DNA of 22,890 nucleotides from Trebonia sp. (GTDB lineage Bacteria; Actinomycetota; Actinomycetes; Streptosporangiales; Streptosporangiaceae), in assembly GCA_030043595.1 (NCBI GenBank), contig JASHXJ010000252.1, positions 1-22,890 on the forward strand, written 5' to 3'. How positions within the stretch are numbered: the stretch's first letter is position 1; each line of letters opens with the position of its first letter. Both the position numbers and the translations under genes were made by a program. This document shows positions 5,778 to 13,197 of this stretch, piece after piece. The notes beneath the pieces were generated by a model. It was not told the DNA's origin, did no database searches, and saw only the letters and a list, made by a program, of their open reading frames with translations.

Positions 5778-7230
5778 TTGCTGCCGTCTCAAGGACGGTC
5801 TTGCCCTGATCGCTGTCCGGAACCGGAACCGGGTACTGGCCGTCGAAGCAGGCGCGGCACAGTGACCCGGCCGGCTGCTCCGTCGCCGCCACGAGCCCGT
5901 CGAGCGAGACGTAGCCCAGTGAGTCGGCGCCGATCGCCTTGCAGATCTCGGCGACCGAGCAGCTGCCGGCGATGAGCTCATCGCGCGTCGCGAAATCGAT
6001 GCCGTAGAAACAAGGCCACTTCACCGGCGGCGAGGCGATCCGCACGTGCACCTGCAGGGCGCCCGCCTCGCGCAGCATGGCCACGATCGCCTGCTGCGTG
6101 TTTCCTCGCACGATCGAGTCATCGACGACGACGATCCGCTTGCCCGCGATGACGTCGCGGAGCGGATTCAGCTTCAGCTTGATGCCGCGCTGCCTGATCG
6201 TCTGGCTCGGCTGGATGAAGGTCCGGCCGACGTACGAGTTCTTCACCAGGCCCTGGCCGTACGGGATGCCGCTGGCCTCCGCGTACCCGATCGCCGCCGG
6301 GGTTCCCGACTCGGGCACCGGGATCACCAGGTCGGCGGCTGCCGGGTGCTCGCGCGCCAGCGTCCGCCCGATCTGCACCCGGGTGGCGTGCAGGCCGCGG
6401 CCACCGATCGTCGTGTCCGGCCTGGCCAGGTAGACGTACTCGAACAGGCAGACCTTCGGCGCGGCGAGCGCGAAGATCCGTGACCGGACGCCCCGCTCGT
6501 CCAGCGAGATCAGCTCGCCCGGCCGGACCTCGCGCACGAACGTGGCTCCCACGATGTCCAGCGCCGCGGTCTCGCTCGCGACCACCCAGCCCGCGGCGAG
6601 CTGGCCGAGCACGAGCGGCCGGAATCCCTGCGGGTCACGCGCCGCGTACAGGGTGTTCTCGTCCATGAAGACCAGTGAGTAGGCCCCCTTGACCAGCGGC
6701 AGGATGCGTGCCGCCGCCTCTTCGACGCCGCCGGGCCGAGCTGGTCCGCGGACGAACAGCTCCGTGAGCACGTCGGTGTCGGATGTCGCGGCCATCGTCC
6801 CGTACCCGTTGCCGGGGCCGAGCATCGCGGCGAGCTCGCGGGTGTTGGTCAGGTTCCCGTTGTGCCCGAGGGCGATGGAAACCGCCGGAGTCGACCGGAA
6901 CGTCGGCTGCGCGTTCGCCCACACCGATGCGCCTGTCGTCGAGTACCGACAGTGCGCGACCGCGATGTCGCCGTGCAGCGCGGTCAGCGAGGGCTCGTCG
7001 AACACCTGGGCAACCAGGCCCATCTCCTTGTGCACGACGATCCGCCTGCCGTCACTGACGGCGATCCCGGCAGACTCCTGCCCCCGGTGCTGCAGCGCGT
7101 GCAGCCCGAAGTAGGCAAGCTTGGCGACGTCCTCGCCGGGCGACCAGACGCCAAAGACGCCGCAGGCATCCCGCGGCGGGCGGTCACGGGGATCGAGATC
7201 GTGTGTAAGACGCCCGTCTGGCTTAGCCAC
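5770..7230 (-). CDS. purF: Amidophosphoribosyltransferase PurF
   Basis: The product is 486 residues. It transfers the glutamine amide to PRPP, giving phosphoribosylamine, the first committed step of purine synthesis, in the cytoplasm. D-A-Cys23-G-V-F-G marks the N-terminal nucleophile of the Ntn glutaminase domain, so a 22-residue propeptide must be removed. The H-R-G-Q-E-S-A-G-I and G-H-N-G-N-L motifs follow. The PRPP loop V-V-V-D-D-S-I-V-R-G-N-T lies around residues 367-378. Cys261, Cys407, Cys458 and Cys461 match in spacing the four cysteines that bind the oxygen-sensitive [4Fe-4S] cluster in Bacillus subtilis PurF. The start is GTG 7230, without a strong ribosome binding site, 17 bp after the SCP_3 gene, so translation may be coupled. 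It is last in the purine operon. In Streptomyces purM follows directly; here it does not. Confidence 0.97.
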   Translation of the reverse strand: MAKPDGRLTHDLDPRDRPPRDACGVFGVWSPGEDVAKLAYFGLHALQHRGQESAGIAVSDGRRIVVHKEMGLVAQVFDEPSLTALHGDIAVAHCRYSTTGASVWANAQPTFRSTPAVSIALGHNGNLTNTRELAAMLGPGNGYGTMAATSDTDVLTELFVRGPARPGGVEEAAARILPLVKGAYSLVFMDENTLYAARDPQGFRPLVLGQLAAGWVVASETAALDIVGATFVREVRPGELISLDERGVRSRIFALAAPKVCLFEYVYLARPDTTIGGRGLHATRVQIGRTLAREHPAAADLVIPVPESGTPAAIGYAEASGIPYGQGLVKNSYVGRTFIQPSQTIRQRGIKLKLNPLRDVIAGKRIVVVDDSIVRGNTQQAIVAMLREAGALQVHVRIASPPVKWPCFYGIDFATRDELIAGSCSVAEICKAIGADSLGYVSLDGLVAATEQPAGSLCRACFDGQYPVPVPDSDQGKTVLETAASR

Positions 7231-7247
7231 TGAGCCAGTCTATTTGC

Positions 7248-7613
7248 TCAGGCCACGGGAAGATACGCGGACAGATCAGCTCGTGAGCCGCTGGCCCGGA
7301 GTGCCCCGGAATCTACCGCTTCCGCCCAGCCGAGCCGCCCGGTCGCCAGCCCGAACCACGTGAGCGGATCGGTCTCGATCACGTTCGGTGGAGTGCCCCG
7401 CGTATGCCTGGGGCCAGCGACACACTGCACCGCGGCGACCGGTGGCACCCTCATTTCCACGGAACGGCCCGGGGCGGCTGCCTCGAGCAGGCCTAGCAGG
7501 TAACGCGCGGCTGACCGCAGCGCCGCCTGCGGCGGGTCCTGTCCTGCGTCGAGCGCGGCGCTCACCGCCGCTACCGCGGCAGGGCCGTCCTGGTCGGGTT
7601 TGCGGGCTGGCAC
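7248..7613 (-). CDS. SCP_3-type sterol-carrier-like protein in the pur operon
   Basis: The product is 121 residues from GTG 7613, which begins 14 bp after the purL stop. An ATG at 7661 in the same frame would overlap purL by 34 bp and adds an Arg-rich non-conserved start. The sequence matches my memory of the actinobacterial 'bacterial SCP orthologue' family (SCP_3): A-R-Y-L-L-G-L-L-E-A-A-A-P-G-x-S-V-E-M-R-V-P-P, then A-V-Q-C-V-A-G-P-R-H-T-R-G-T-P-P-N-V-I-E-T-D-P, T-W-F-x-L-A-T-G-R-L-x-W, and R-A-S-G-S-R-A-D-L-S. The G-P-R-H-T-R-G-T-P-P segment is the most distinctive. The SCP2 fold usually offers a lipid-binding hydrophobic tunnel; no substrate is known for this branch. Its place between purL and purF is conserved in many actinomycetes, as I recall, which argues for co-expression with purine synthesis. 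Confidence 0.82.
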   Translation of the reverse strand: MPARKPDQDGPAAVAAVSAALDAGQDPPQAALRSAARYLLGLLEAAAPGRSVEMRVPPVAAVQCVAGPRHTRGTPPNVIETDPLTWFGLATGRLGWAEAVDSGALRASGSRADLSAYLPVA

Positions 7614-7627
7614 GGCTGCGACCCTAC

Positions 7628-9883
7628 TCAGCCGAACAAGGCGGGGAGCGTGCCTTCCCATACCTTCCGCAGCTCCGCCACCGGGATGTCGAACGCGCCC
7701 TCGACCGCCAGCGCCTCGCCGCCTGTGGTGCCGAGGACGGTCGCGGGGACCTCGTTCGCCTCGCAGAGCGCCGCGAACTCGGGCTCGCGGCCCGGCGATA
7801 CGCAGACGACCGCCCGCGCGGGGGACTCGCTGAACAGGCCGGCGAAAGGATCGCCGTTAAGGCTCACGCGACAGCCCCTGCCGCCGCTCAGGCAGGATTC
7901 GGCGAGGGCTATCGCCAGTCCGCCGTCGGAGAGGTCGTGGGCGGCGGACAGCAGACCTGCCGCAGCGGCCTGGGCGATGAGAGTCGCCAGGCGTCGTTCG
8001 GACGGTAGATCGGGAGCGGGGGGACGGCCGCCCAGGTGGGCGTGCAGGACATGTGCCCACGCGGACCCGCCGAATTCTTCCCCGGTAGTGCCCAGCAGGA
8101 CCAGCCGGGCGCCGTCGGTGGTGAAGCCGGCCCCGAGGCGCCGCCGGACGTCTTCGTGCACGCCGAGGACGCCGATCACCGGGGTGGGGTGGATGGCGTT
8201 GCTTCCGGTCTGGTTGTAGAGGCTGACGTTGCCGCCGGTGACGGGGATGCCTAGTTCCCTGCAGCCGTCGGCGAGGCCGCGCACCGCCTCGGCGAGCTGC
8301 CACATGACGGCGGGGTCCTCGGGGCTGCCGAAGTTCATGCAGTTCGTGACCGCCACCGGGCGCGCGCCGGTCATGGCGACGTTGCGGTAGGCCTCGCTGA
8401 GCGCCAGCCTGGTGCCCAGGTAGGGGTCGAGGCGGCAGTACCGGCCGTTGCCGTCGGTGGCGAGCGCGATGCCGAGGTTCGTCCGCTCGTCGACGCGGAG
8501 CAGGCCGCCGTCCTCGGGCATCGCGAGCACCGTGTCGCCGCGCACGTAGCGGTCGTACTGCGCGGTCACCCAGCTCTTGTCCGCCAGGTCCGGCGAGCCG
8601 AGCAGGGCGAGCAGCGCCGCGCGCAGCCCCTGGCCGTCCTTGGGGCGGTCCAGTCCGTCGGGAGTGCCGGCCTGCAGCGCGTCCAGGTCCGCCGGGCGGG
8701 CCATCGGCCGCTGGTAGACCGGCCCGTCGGCGGCGGTCTCTGGCGGGATGGACACGACCGTGCCGCCGCGCCAGGTCATGGTGAGCATCCCGTCGCCGGT
8801 CACCTCGCCGATGACGGTCGCCTCGACGTCCCACCTGGCGCAGACCTCGAGGAACGCCCTGACGTTGGCGGGCGTCACGACCGCCATCATGCGTTCCTGC
8901 GACTCGCTCATCAGGATCTCGGCCGGGCTGAGCGTCGGGTCGCGCAGCGGCACGTCGTCCAGTGTCACGCGCATGCCGCCGCTGCCGCCCGCGGACAGCT
9001 CGGTGGTCGCGCAGGCGACGCCGGCCGCACCCAGGTCCTGGATGCCCTCGATCAGCCCGCTGGCGTACAGCTCCAGGCAGCACTCCACCAGCAGCTTTTC
9101 CATGAACGGGTCGCCCACCTGCACGCTGGGGCGCTTGGCGGCCTTGCCCTCGCCGCCGGCGCCCTCGAACGTCGCGCTGGCCAGCACAGACGCGCCGCCG
9201 ACACCGTCCGGACCGGTCCGCGAGCCGAACAGGACCACCTTGTTGCCCGGCCCGGTCGCGACCGCGGCCTTGAGGTCGTGATGCCGCATGACGCCCACGC
9301 ACAGCGCGTTGACCAGCGGGTTCCCGGCGTAGCAGGGGTCGAAGGCGAGCTCGCCGCCGATGTTCGGAAGGCCGAGGCAGTTGCCGTAGAACGAGATCCC
9401 GCTGACCACCCCCGGCAGCACGCGGGCGGTGTCGTGCGCGTCGGCCGGGCCGAACCGCAGCGCGTCCATGACCGCCACGGGCCTTGCACCCATGGCCAGG
9501 ATGTCCCGCACGATGCCCCCGACACCGGTGGCCGCGCCCTGGTGCGGCTCGACGAACGACGGGTGGTTGTGGCTTTCGATCTTGAAGGTGACCGCGTAGC
9601 CCTGCCCGATGTCCACGACGCCCGCGTTGGCGCCGATGCCGGCGAGCAGCGCTTCGGACTGCTGCTCGCCGGGGGCGAGCTGTCGCAGGTGGACCTTCGA
9701 GGACTTGTAGGAACAGTGCTCGCTCCACATGACCGAGTACAGCGCGAGCTCGGCGGCGGTCGGCCGGCGGCCGAGAAGATGCCTTATCTTCTCGTACTCC
9801 TGTTTCGTGAGGCCCAGCTCGGCGAACGGCTGCGGGCGGTCCGGAGTGCCGGCGGCGACCTCGACGGTGTCCTCGTCGCTCAC
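7628..9883 (-). CDS. purL: Phosphoribosylformylglycinamidine synthase subunit PurL
   Basis: The product is 751 residues, the size of the small (three-subunit) PurL type. With PurS and PurQ it converts FGAR, ATP and glutamine to FGAM; PurL carries the ATP- and FGAR-binding synthetase site. The W-S-E-H56-C-S-Y-K-S motif holds the conserved active-site histidine. Further on are H-N-H-P-S-F-V-E-P-H-Q-G-A-A-T-G-V-G-G-I (metal/ATP binding), the G-G-x-S-V-L-A-S-A loop, the A-A-G-V-A-C-A-T-T-E linker, and V-T-G-G-N-V-S-L-Y-N-Q in the second AIRS-like repeat. The H-D-L-S-D-G-G-L-A motif near the C terminus is also typical. The GTG start at 9883 overlaps the purQ stop by 4 bases (GTGA), indicating translational coupling. 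Confidence 0.98.
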   Translation of the reverse strand: MSDEDTVEVAAGTPDRPQPFAELGLTKQEYEKIRHLLGRRPTAAELALYSVMWSEHCSYKSSKVHLRQLAPGEQQSEALLAGIGANAGVVDIGQGYAVTFKIESHNHPSFVEPHQGAATGVGGIVRDILAMGARPVAVMDALRFGPADAHDTARVLPGVVSGISFYGNCLGLPNIGGELAFDPCYAGNPLVNALCVGVMRHHDLKAAVATGPGNKVVLFGSRTGPDGVGGASVLASATFEGAGGEGKAAKRPSVQVGDPFMEKLLVECCLELYASGLIEGIQDLGAAGVACATTELSAGGSGGMRVTLDDVPLRDPTLSPAEILMSESQERMMAVVTPANVRAFLEVCARWDVEATVIGEVTGDGMLTMTWRGGTVVSIPPETAADGPVYQRPMARPADLDALQAGTPDGLDRPKDGQGLRAALLALLGSPDLADKSWVTAQYDRYVRGDTVLAMPEDGGLLRVDERTNLGIALATDGNGRYCRLDPYLGTRLALSEAYRNVAMTGARPVAVTNCMNFGSPEDPAVMWQLAEAVRGLADGCRELGIPVTGGNVSLYNQTGSNAIHPTPVIGVLGVHEDVRRRLGAGFTTDGARLVLLGTTGEEFGGSAWAHVLHAHLGGRPPAPDLPSERRLATLIAQAAAAGLLSAAHDLSDGGLAIALAESCLSGGRGCRVSLNGDPFAGLFSESPARAVVCVSPGREPEFAALCEANEVPATVLGTTGGEALAVEGAFDIPVAELRKVWEGTLPALFG

Positions 9884-10587
9884 CGGAGGGCTCCGGCTTC
9901 CGCTTCCGTTGCCGCTGCCGCTCCCGCGAAGGCCCGCACGACCGAGGTGAAGAACCCGAGCCCGTCCGCGGACGGGCCGGTCAGCGGGTCGATGGCGTGC
10001 TCGGGGTGCGGCATCAGCCCGACGACGTTGCCGTCATCGCTGCAGATCCCGGCGATACCGCGGGCGGCGCCGTTGGGGGCCTCGCCCGCGTAGCGGACGA
10101 CGACGCGGCCGGCGGCCTCGAGCTCGTCGAGCGTGGCCTGGTCGGCGGCGTAGGCCCCCTCGCCGCTCTTCAGCGGCACGAGCAGCTGCTGGCCCGCGTG
10201 GTAGCCGCCGGTCCACGGTGTCGTCGCGTTCCCGACCGTCAGGCGCACGTCGCGGGTGATGAAGCGCAGCCCGGCATTGCGGGTGAGCGCGCCGGGCAGC
10301 AGGTGCGCCTCGCACAGGATCTGGAAGCCGTTGCAGATGCCGAGTACCGGCAGGCCCGCCCTGGCGGCCGGGATCAGCTCGGCCATGACCGGCGAGAACC
10401 GGGCGATCGCGCCGCAGCGCAGGTAGTCGCCGTAGGAGAAGCCGCCGGGAAGGATGACCGCGTCGACACGGCGCAGATCCCGGTCGGCGTGCCACAGCCG
10501 GACTGGCTCCGCCCCCGCGTAGCGCACGGCGCGGGCTGCGTCGGTATCGTCAAGAGACCCGGGGAACGTGACAACGCCTATCCGCAC
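9880..10587 (-). CDS. purQ: FGAM synthase glutaminase subunit PurQ
   Basis: The product is 235 residues. It is a class I glutamine amidotransferase that hydrolyses glutamine and channels ammonia to PurL. The nucleophile is Cys85 in G-I-C-N-G-F-Q-I-L. The other triad residues are His194 and Glu196 in M-P-H-P-E-H-A. The N-terminal F-P-G-S and L-P-G-G-F-S-Y-G-D-Y-L-R-C-G motifs are those of PurQ rather than of other amidotransferases. The start is GTG at 10587, with GGGTAGG some 10 nt upstream. It lies 70 bp downstream of purS and overlaps purL by 4 bases. Confidence 0.98.
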   Translation of the reverse strand: MRIGVVTFPGSLDDTDAARAVRYAGAEPVRLWHADRDLRRVDAVILPGGFSYGDYLRCGAIARFSPVMAELIPAARAGLPVLGICNGFQILCEAHLLPGALTRNAGLRFITRDVRLTVGNATTPWTGGYHAGQQLLVPLKSGEGAYAADQATLDELEAAGRVVVRYAGEAPNGAARGIAGICSDDGNVVGLMPHPEHAIDPLTGPSADGLGFFTSVVRAFAGAAAATEAEAGALR

Positions 10588-10657
10588 GAGGGCAGCCTAC
10601 CCGGCGACGCCGCAGCTCAGCGAAACGCCGCGGGTGCGGGCGCTGCGCGGTCCCGGG

Positions 10658-10903
10658 TTAGTCCGCGGGGTGGAGGGAGAACTCCTCGATGACCGGGTTG
10701 GCGAGCAGCTCGCGGGCCAGCTCCTCGACGGCGGCGAGCGCGGCGCCGTCGGCCGGGCCATCGATCTCCAGCTCGAACCGCTTTCCCTGGCGTACCGCGG
10801 TCACGTTGCCGAAGCCCAGGCGGTGCGAAGCGCCGAGCACGGCCTCGCCCTGCGGGTCGTGGATCTCCGGCTTGAGCATCACGTCAACGATCACTGTGGC
10901 CAC
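10658..10903 (-). CDS. purS: FGAM synthase subunit PurS
   Basis: The product is 81 residues, the usual PurS length. PurS dimers bridge PurL and PurQ and are needed for ammonia transfer within the FGAM synthase complex. The sequence shows the family pattern V-x-V-M-L-K-P-E-I-H-D-P-Q-G-E-A, then L-G-F-x-N-V-x-x-V-R-Q-G-K-R-F-E-L-E-I and A-R-E-L-L-A-N-P-V-I-E-E-F. The start is GTG 10903 with a good GGGAGGA site 5-6 nt upstream. It is first in the purine operon, so the operon promoter should lie in the divergent region upstream. Confidence 0.97.
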   Translation of the reverse strand: MATVIVDVMLKPEIHDPQGEAVLGASHRLGFGNVTAVRQGKRFELEIDGPADGAALAAVEELARELLANPVIEEFSLHPAD

Positions 10904-11068
10904 GTATCCTCCCAGGGCAAACAGGGCATATATCGTCAGGTGCGTTAACTATGCAGGCGTCCAAGCCACGGCAGCGAGCGCCCATGAAGCGTACTGCTGC
11001 CGGGGCATCAAGGCCGGTGAGGCCGACGATGGCAATCCCAGCGCCAGCCTCGCCGAAAGGAGTGGCAC
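10904..11068. promoter_or_regulatory. Divergent promoter region between the purine and 2-oxoacid dehydrogenase operons
   Basis: This 165-bp spacer separates purS (minus) from the E1 alpha gene (plus). It contains an AT-richer patch at 10925-10955 (GCATATATCG and GTTAACTATG) that stands out in the GC-rich background and is a likely promoter core. I could not assign boxes with correct spacing to either direction. The E1 alpha ribosome binding site AAAGGAG is at 11056-11062. Confidence 0.4.
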
Positions 11069-12202
11069 GTGACCGTCGAAACCGGCGGTGCGACCATGGT
11101 CGCGCCCAATGACACCGAGCTCATCCAGCTCCTTACCCCTGAAGGCGAGCGGGTCGAGCACCCCCAGTACCCGCTCAGCGACGTAGACATCAAGGGCCTG
11201 TACCGCGACATGGTGCTGGTCCGGCGGTTCGACACCGAGGCGATCTCCCTGCAGCGCCAGGGCGAGCTCGGCATCTGGGCGTCACTGCTCGGCCAGGAAG
11301 CCGCCCAGATCGGCTCCGGGCGCGCGCTCTCCCCCAGGGACATGGCGTTCCCCTCGTACCGCGAGCACGGGGTCGCCTGGTGCCGCGGCCTCGACCCGGT
11401 GCGGCTGCTTGAGCTGTTCCGTGGCGTCAGCAACGGCGCCTGGGACCCGCAAGAGTACAAGTTCCACCTGTACACGATCGTCATCGGCGACCAGACGCTG
11501 CACGCCACCGGGTACGCGATGGGCATCAAGCGGGACAGCGCAGAAGACGAGGCGGTGATCGTCTACTTCGGTGACGGCGCCACCAGCCAGGGGGACGTGA
11601 GCGAGGCGTTCTCCTGGGCGTCGGTGTTCCAGGTCCCCGTGGTCTTCTTCTGCCAGAACAACCAGTACGCGATTTCCGCTCCGCAGGAGCGGCAGAGTCC
11701 CATCCCGCTGTACCAGCGGTCACGCGGCTTCGGGTTCCCGGGCATCCGTGTCGACGGCAACGACGTGCTCGCCTGCTACGAGGTGACCCGGCAGGCGCTG
11801 CGCGCGGCGCGCGAGGGCCGGGGCCCCACGCTGATCGAGGCCTTCACCTACCGGATGGGCGCGCACACCACCACCGACGACCCCACGCGCTACCGGCTGG
11901 CCAGCGAGCTGGAGGTATGGCGGCTGCGCGACCCGATCGAGCGCGTCCGCGCCTACCTGGCCCGCACCGGCCAGGCCAACGCCGCCTTCTTCGAGCAGGT
12001 CGACGCCGAGGCGGCGGAGCTCGCCGCGCGCGTCCGCGACGCCTGCCGGGCGCTGCCCGACCCGCCGCCGCTCGCGATGTTCGACCATGTGTACACGGGC
12101 GCGAACGCGATTCTCGAAGCCGAGCGCGCGCAGTACGGGGACTACCTCGACGGGTTCGAGCCGGCTGGTCTGGGCCAACGGGAAAGCGAGGTGGCGCGAT
12201 GA
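11069..12202 (+). CDS. Branched-chain 2-oxoacid / pyruvate dehydrogenase E1 component, alpha subunit
   Basis: The product is 377 residues from GTG 11069, with AAAGGAG 6 nt upstream. With the beta subunit it forms the thiamine-diphosphate-dependent E1 that decarboxylates a 2-oxoacid and passes the acyl group to E2 lipoate. The thiamine-binding motif runs from G168-D-G-A-T-S-Q-G-D to N197-N198. The loop R-M-G-A-H-T-T-T-D-D-P-T-R-Y-R near residue 270 is the substrate/phosphorylation-loop region of E1 alpha proteins. L-T-P-E-G-E-R-V near the N terminus is typical of actinobacterial bkdA/pdhA-like proteins (for example Mycobacterium BkdA). Sequence alone does not separate branched-chain from pyruvate specificity; the separate alpha/beta genes favour the branched-chain type in actinobacteria. 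Its stop overlaps the next start (ATGA). Confidence 0.93.
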   Translation: MTVETGGATMVAPNDTELIQLLTPEGERVEHPQYPLSDVDIKGLYRDMVLVRRFDTEAISLQRQGELGIWASLLGQEAAQIGSGRALSPRDMAFPSYREHGVAWCRGLDPVRLLELFRGVSNGAWDPQEYKFHLYTIVIGDQTLHATGYAMGIKRDSAEDEAVIVYFGDGATSQGDVSEAFSWASVFQVPVVFFCQNNQYAISAPQERQSPIPLYQRSRGFGFPGIRVDGNDVLACYEVTRQALRAAREGRGPTLIEAFTYRMGAHTTTDDPTRYRLASELEVWRLRDPIERVRAYLARTGQANAAFFEQVDAEAAELAARVRDACRALPDPPPLAMFDHVYTGANAILEAERAQYGDYLDGFEPAGLGQRESEVAR

Positions 12203-13182
12203 CCAGGCTCACGCTGTCCCGGGCCCTGAACGAGGGGCTGCGCCGGGCACTCGAGGCCGACCCCAAGGTCATGATCATGGGCGAGGACGTCGGCAGGCTC
12301 GGTGGCGTGTTCCGGGTCACCGACGGTCTGCAGAAGGACTTCGGCGAGCACCGCGTGATCGACACGCCGCTCGCCGAGTCCGGGATCGTGGGCACCGCGA
12401 TCGGGCTGGCGCTGCGCGGCTACCGGCCCGTGTGCGAGATCCAGTTCGACGGGTTCGTCTACCCGGCCACCGACCAGATCGTCAGCCAGCTCGCCAAGAT
12501 GCGGTACCGGTCACGCGGCCAGCTGACGCTCCCGGTTGTCATCCGGATCCCGTTCGGCGGCGGGATCGGCGCAGTCGAGCACCACAGCGAGTCGCCCGAG
12601 GTCATCTTCGCGCACACGGCCGGGCTGCGGGTGGTCGCCTGCGCGGACGCCGCGGAGGCGTTCTCCATGATCCAGCTCGCTATCGCCTGCGACGACCCGG
12701 TGATCTTCTTCGAGCCGAAACGGCGCTACTGGGACAGGGCCGAGGTCGACATGGCGGCCGCGCTGGACACCGCCCTGCCGCTCAGCAAGGCTCGCACCGT
12801 CCTGCCCGGAGACGACGTGACCCTGCTCACCTACGGGCCGCTGGTCCGCACCTGCACAGAGGCGGCGATCGCCGCCCGGGACGAGGGCAAGTCCATCGAG
12901 GTGATCGACTTGCGCTCGCTGTCGCCGCTGGACATGGACACGATCAGCGCCTCGGTGATCCGGACCGGCCGGTGTGTCGTGGCGCACGAGGCTCCCGTCT
13001 ACGCCGGGCTTGGCGCGGAGATCGCGGCGCGGGTGACCGAGCAGTGCTTCTACCACCTCGAGGCGCCCGTACTGCGGGTCGGCGGCTTCGCCATCCCCTA
13101 CCCGGTAGCCCGGCTCGAGGACCACTACCTGCCGGACCTGGACCGGATCCTGGACACCGTCGACCGCACGTTCGCCTTCTAA
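12199..13182 (+). CDS. Branched-chain 2-oxoacid / pyruvate dehydrogenase E1 component, beta subunit
   Basis: The product is 327 residues. I chose ATG 12199 because it overlaps the E1 alpha stop by 4 bases and is preceded by GCGAGG; the frame extends upstream only inside E1 alpha. The sequence shows the E1 beta features: M-G-E-D-V-G near the N terminus, D-T-P-L-A-E-S-G-I-V-G-x-A-I-G with the glutamate that contacts the thiamine ring, E-I-Q-F-D-G-F-V-Y-P-A-x-D-Q-I, and R-I-P-F-G-G-G-I-G-A-V-E-H-H-S-E-S-P-E. The C-terminal transketolase domain has I-D-L-R-S-L-S-P-L-D and ends with the D-R-I-L-D-T-V segment. It works as an alpha2beta2 heterotetramer with the preceding gene product. Confidence 0.95.
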   Translation: MTRLTLSRALNEGLRRALEADPKVMIMGEDVGRLGGVFRVTDGLQKDFGEHRVIDTPLAESGIVGTAIGLALRGYRPVCEIQFDGFVYPATDQIVSQLAKMRYRSRGQLTLPVVIRIPFGGGIGAVEHHSESPEVIFAHTAGLRVVACADAAEAFSMIQLAIACDDPVIFFEPKRRYWDRAEVDMAAALDTALPLSKARTVLPGDDVTLLTYGPLVRTCTEAAIAARDEGKSIEVIDLRSLSPLDMDTISASVIRTGRCVVAHEAPVYAGLGAEIAARVTEQCFYHLEAPVLRVGGFAIPYPVARLEDHYLPDLDRILDTVDRTFAF

Positions 13183-13197
13183 GCCGGGGAGGGCAGC

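Noticed and set aside
7857..9728. A 623-codon open frame overlapping purL in another frame of the same strand
   Set aside because: Arg/Gly/Ala-rich translation typical of a shifted frame; purL has full family motifs.
11526..11760. Minus-strand short frames within E1 alpha
   Set aside because: Shadow frames opposite a well-supported enzyme.
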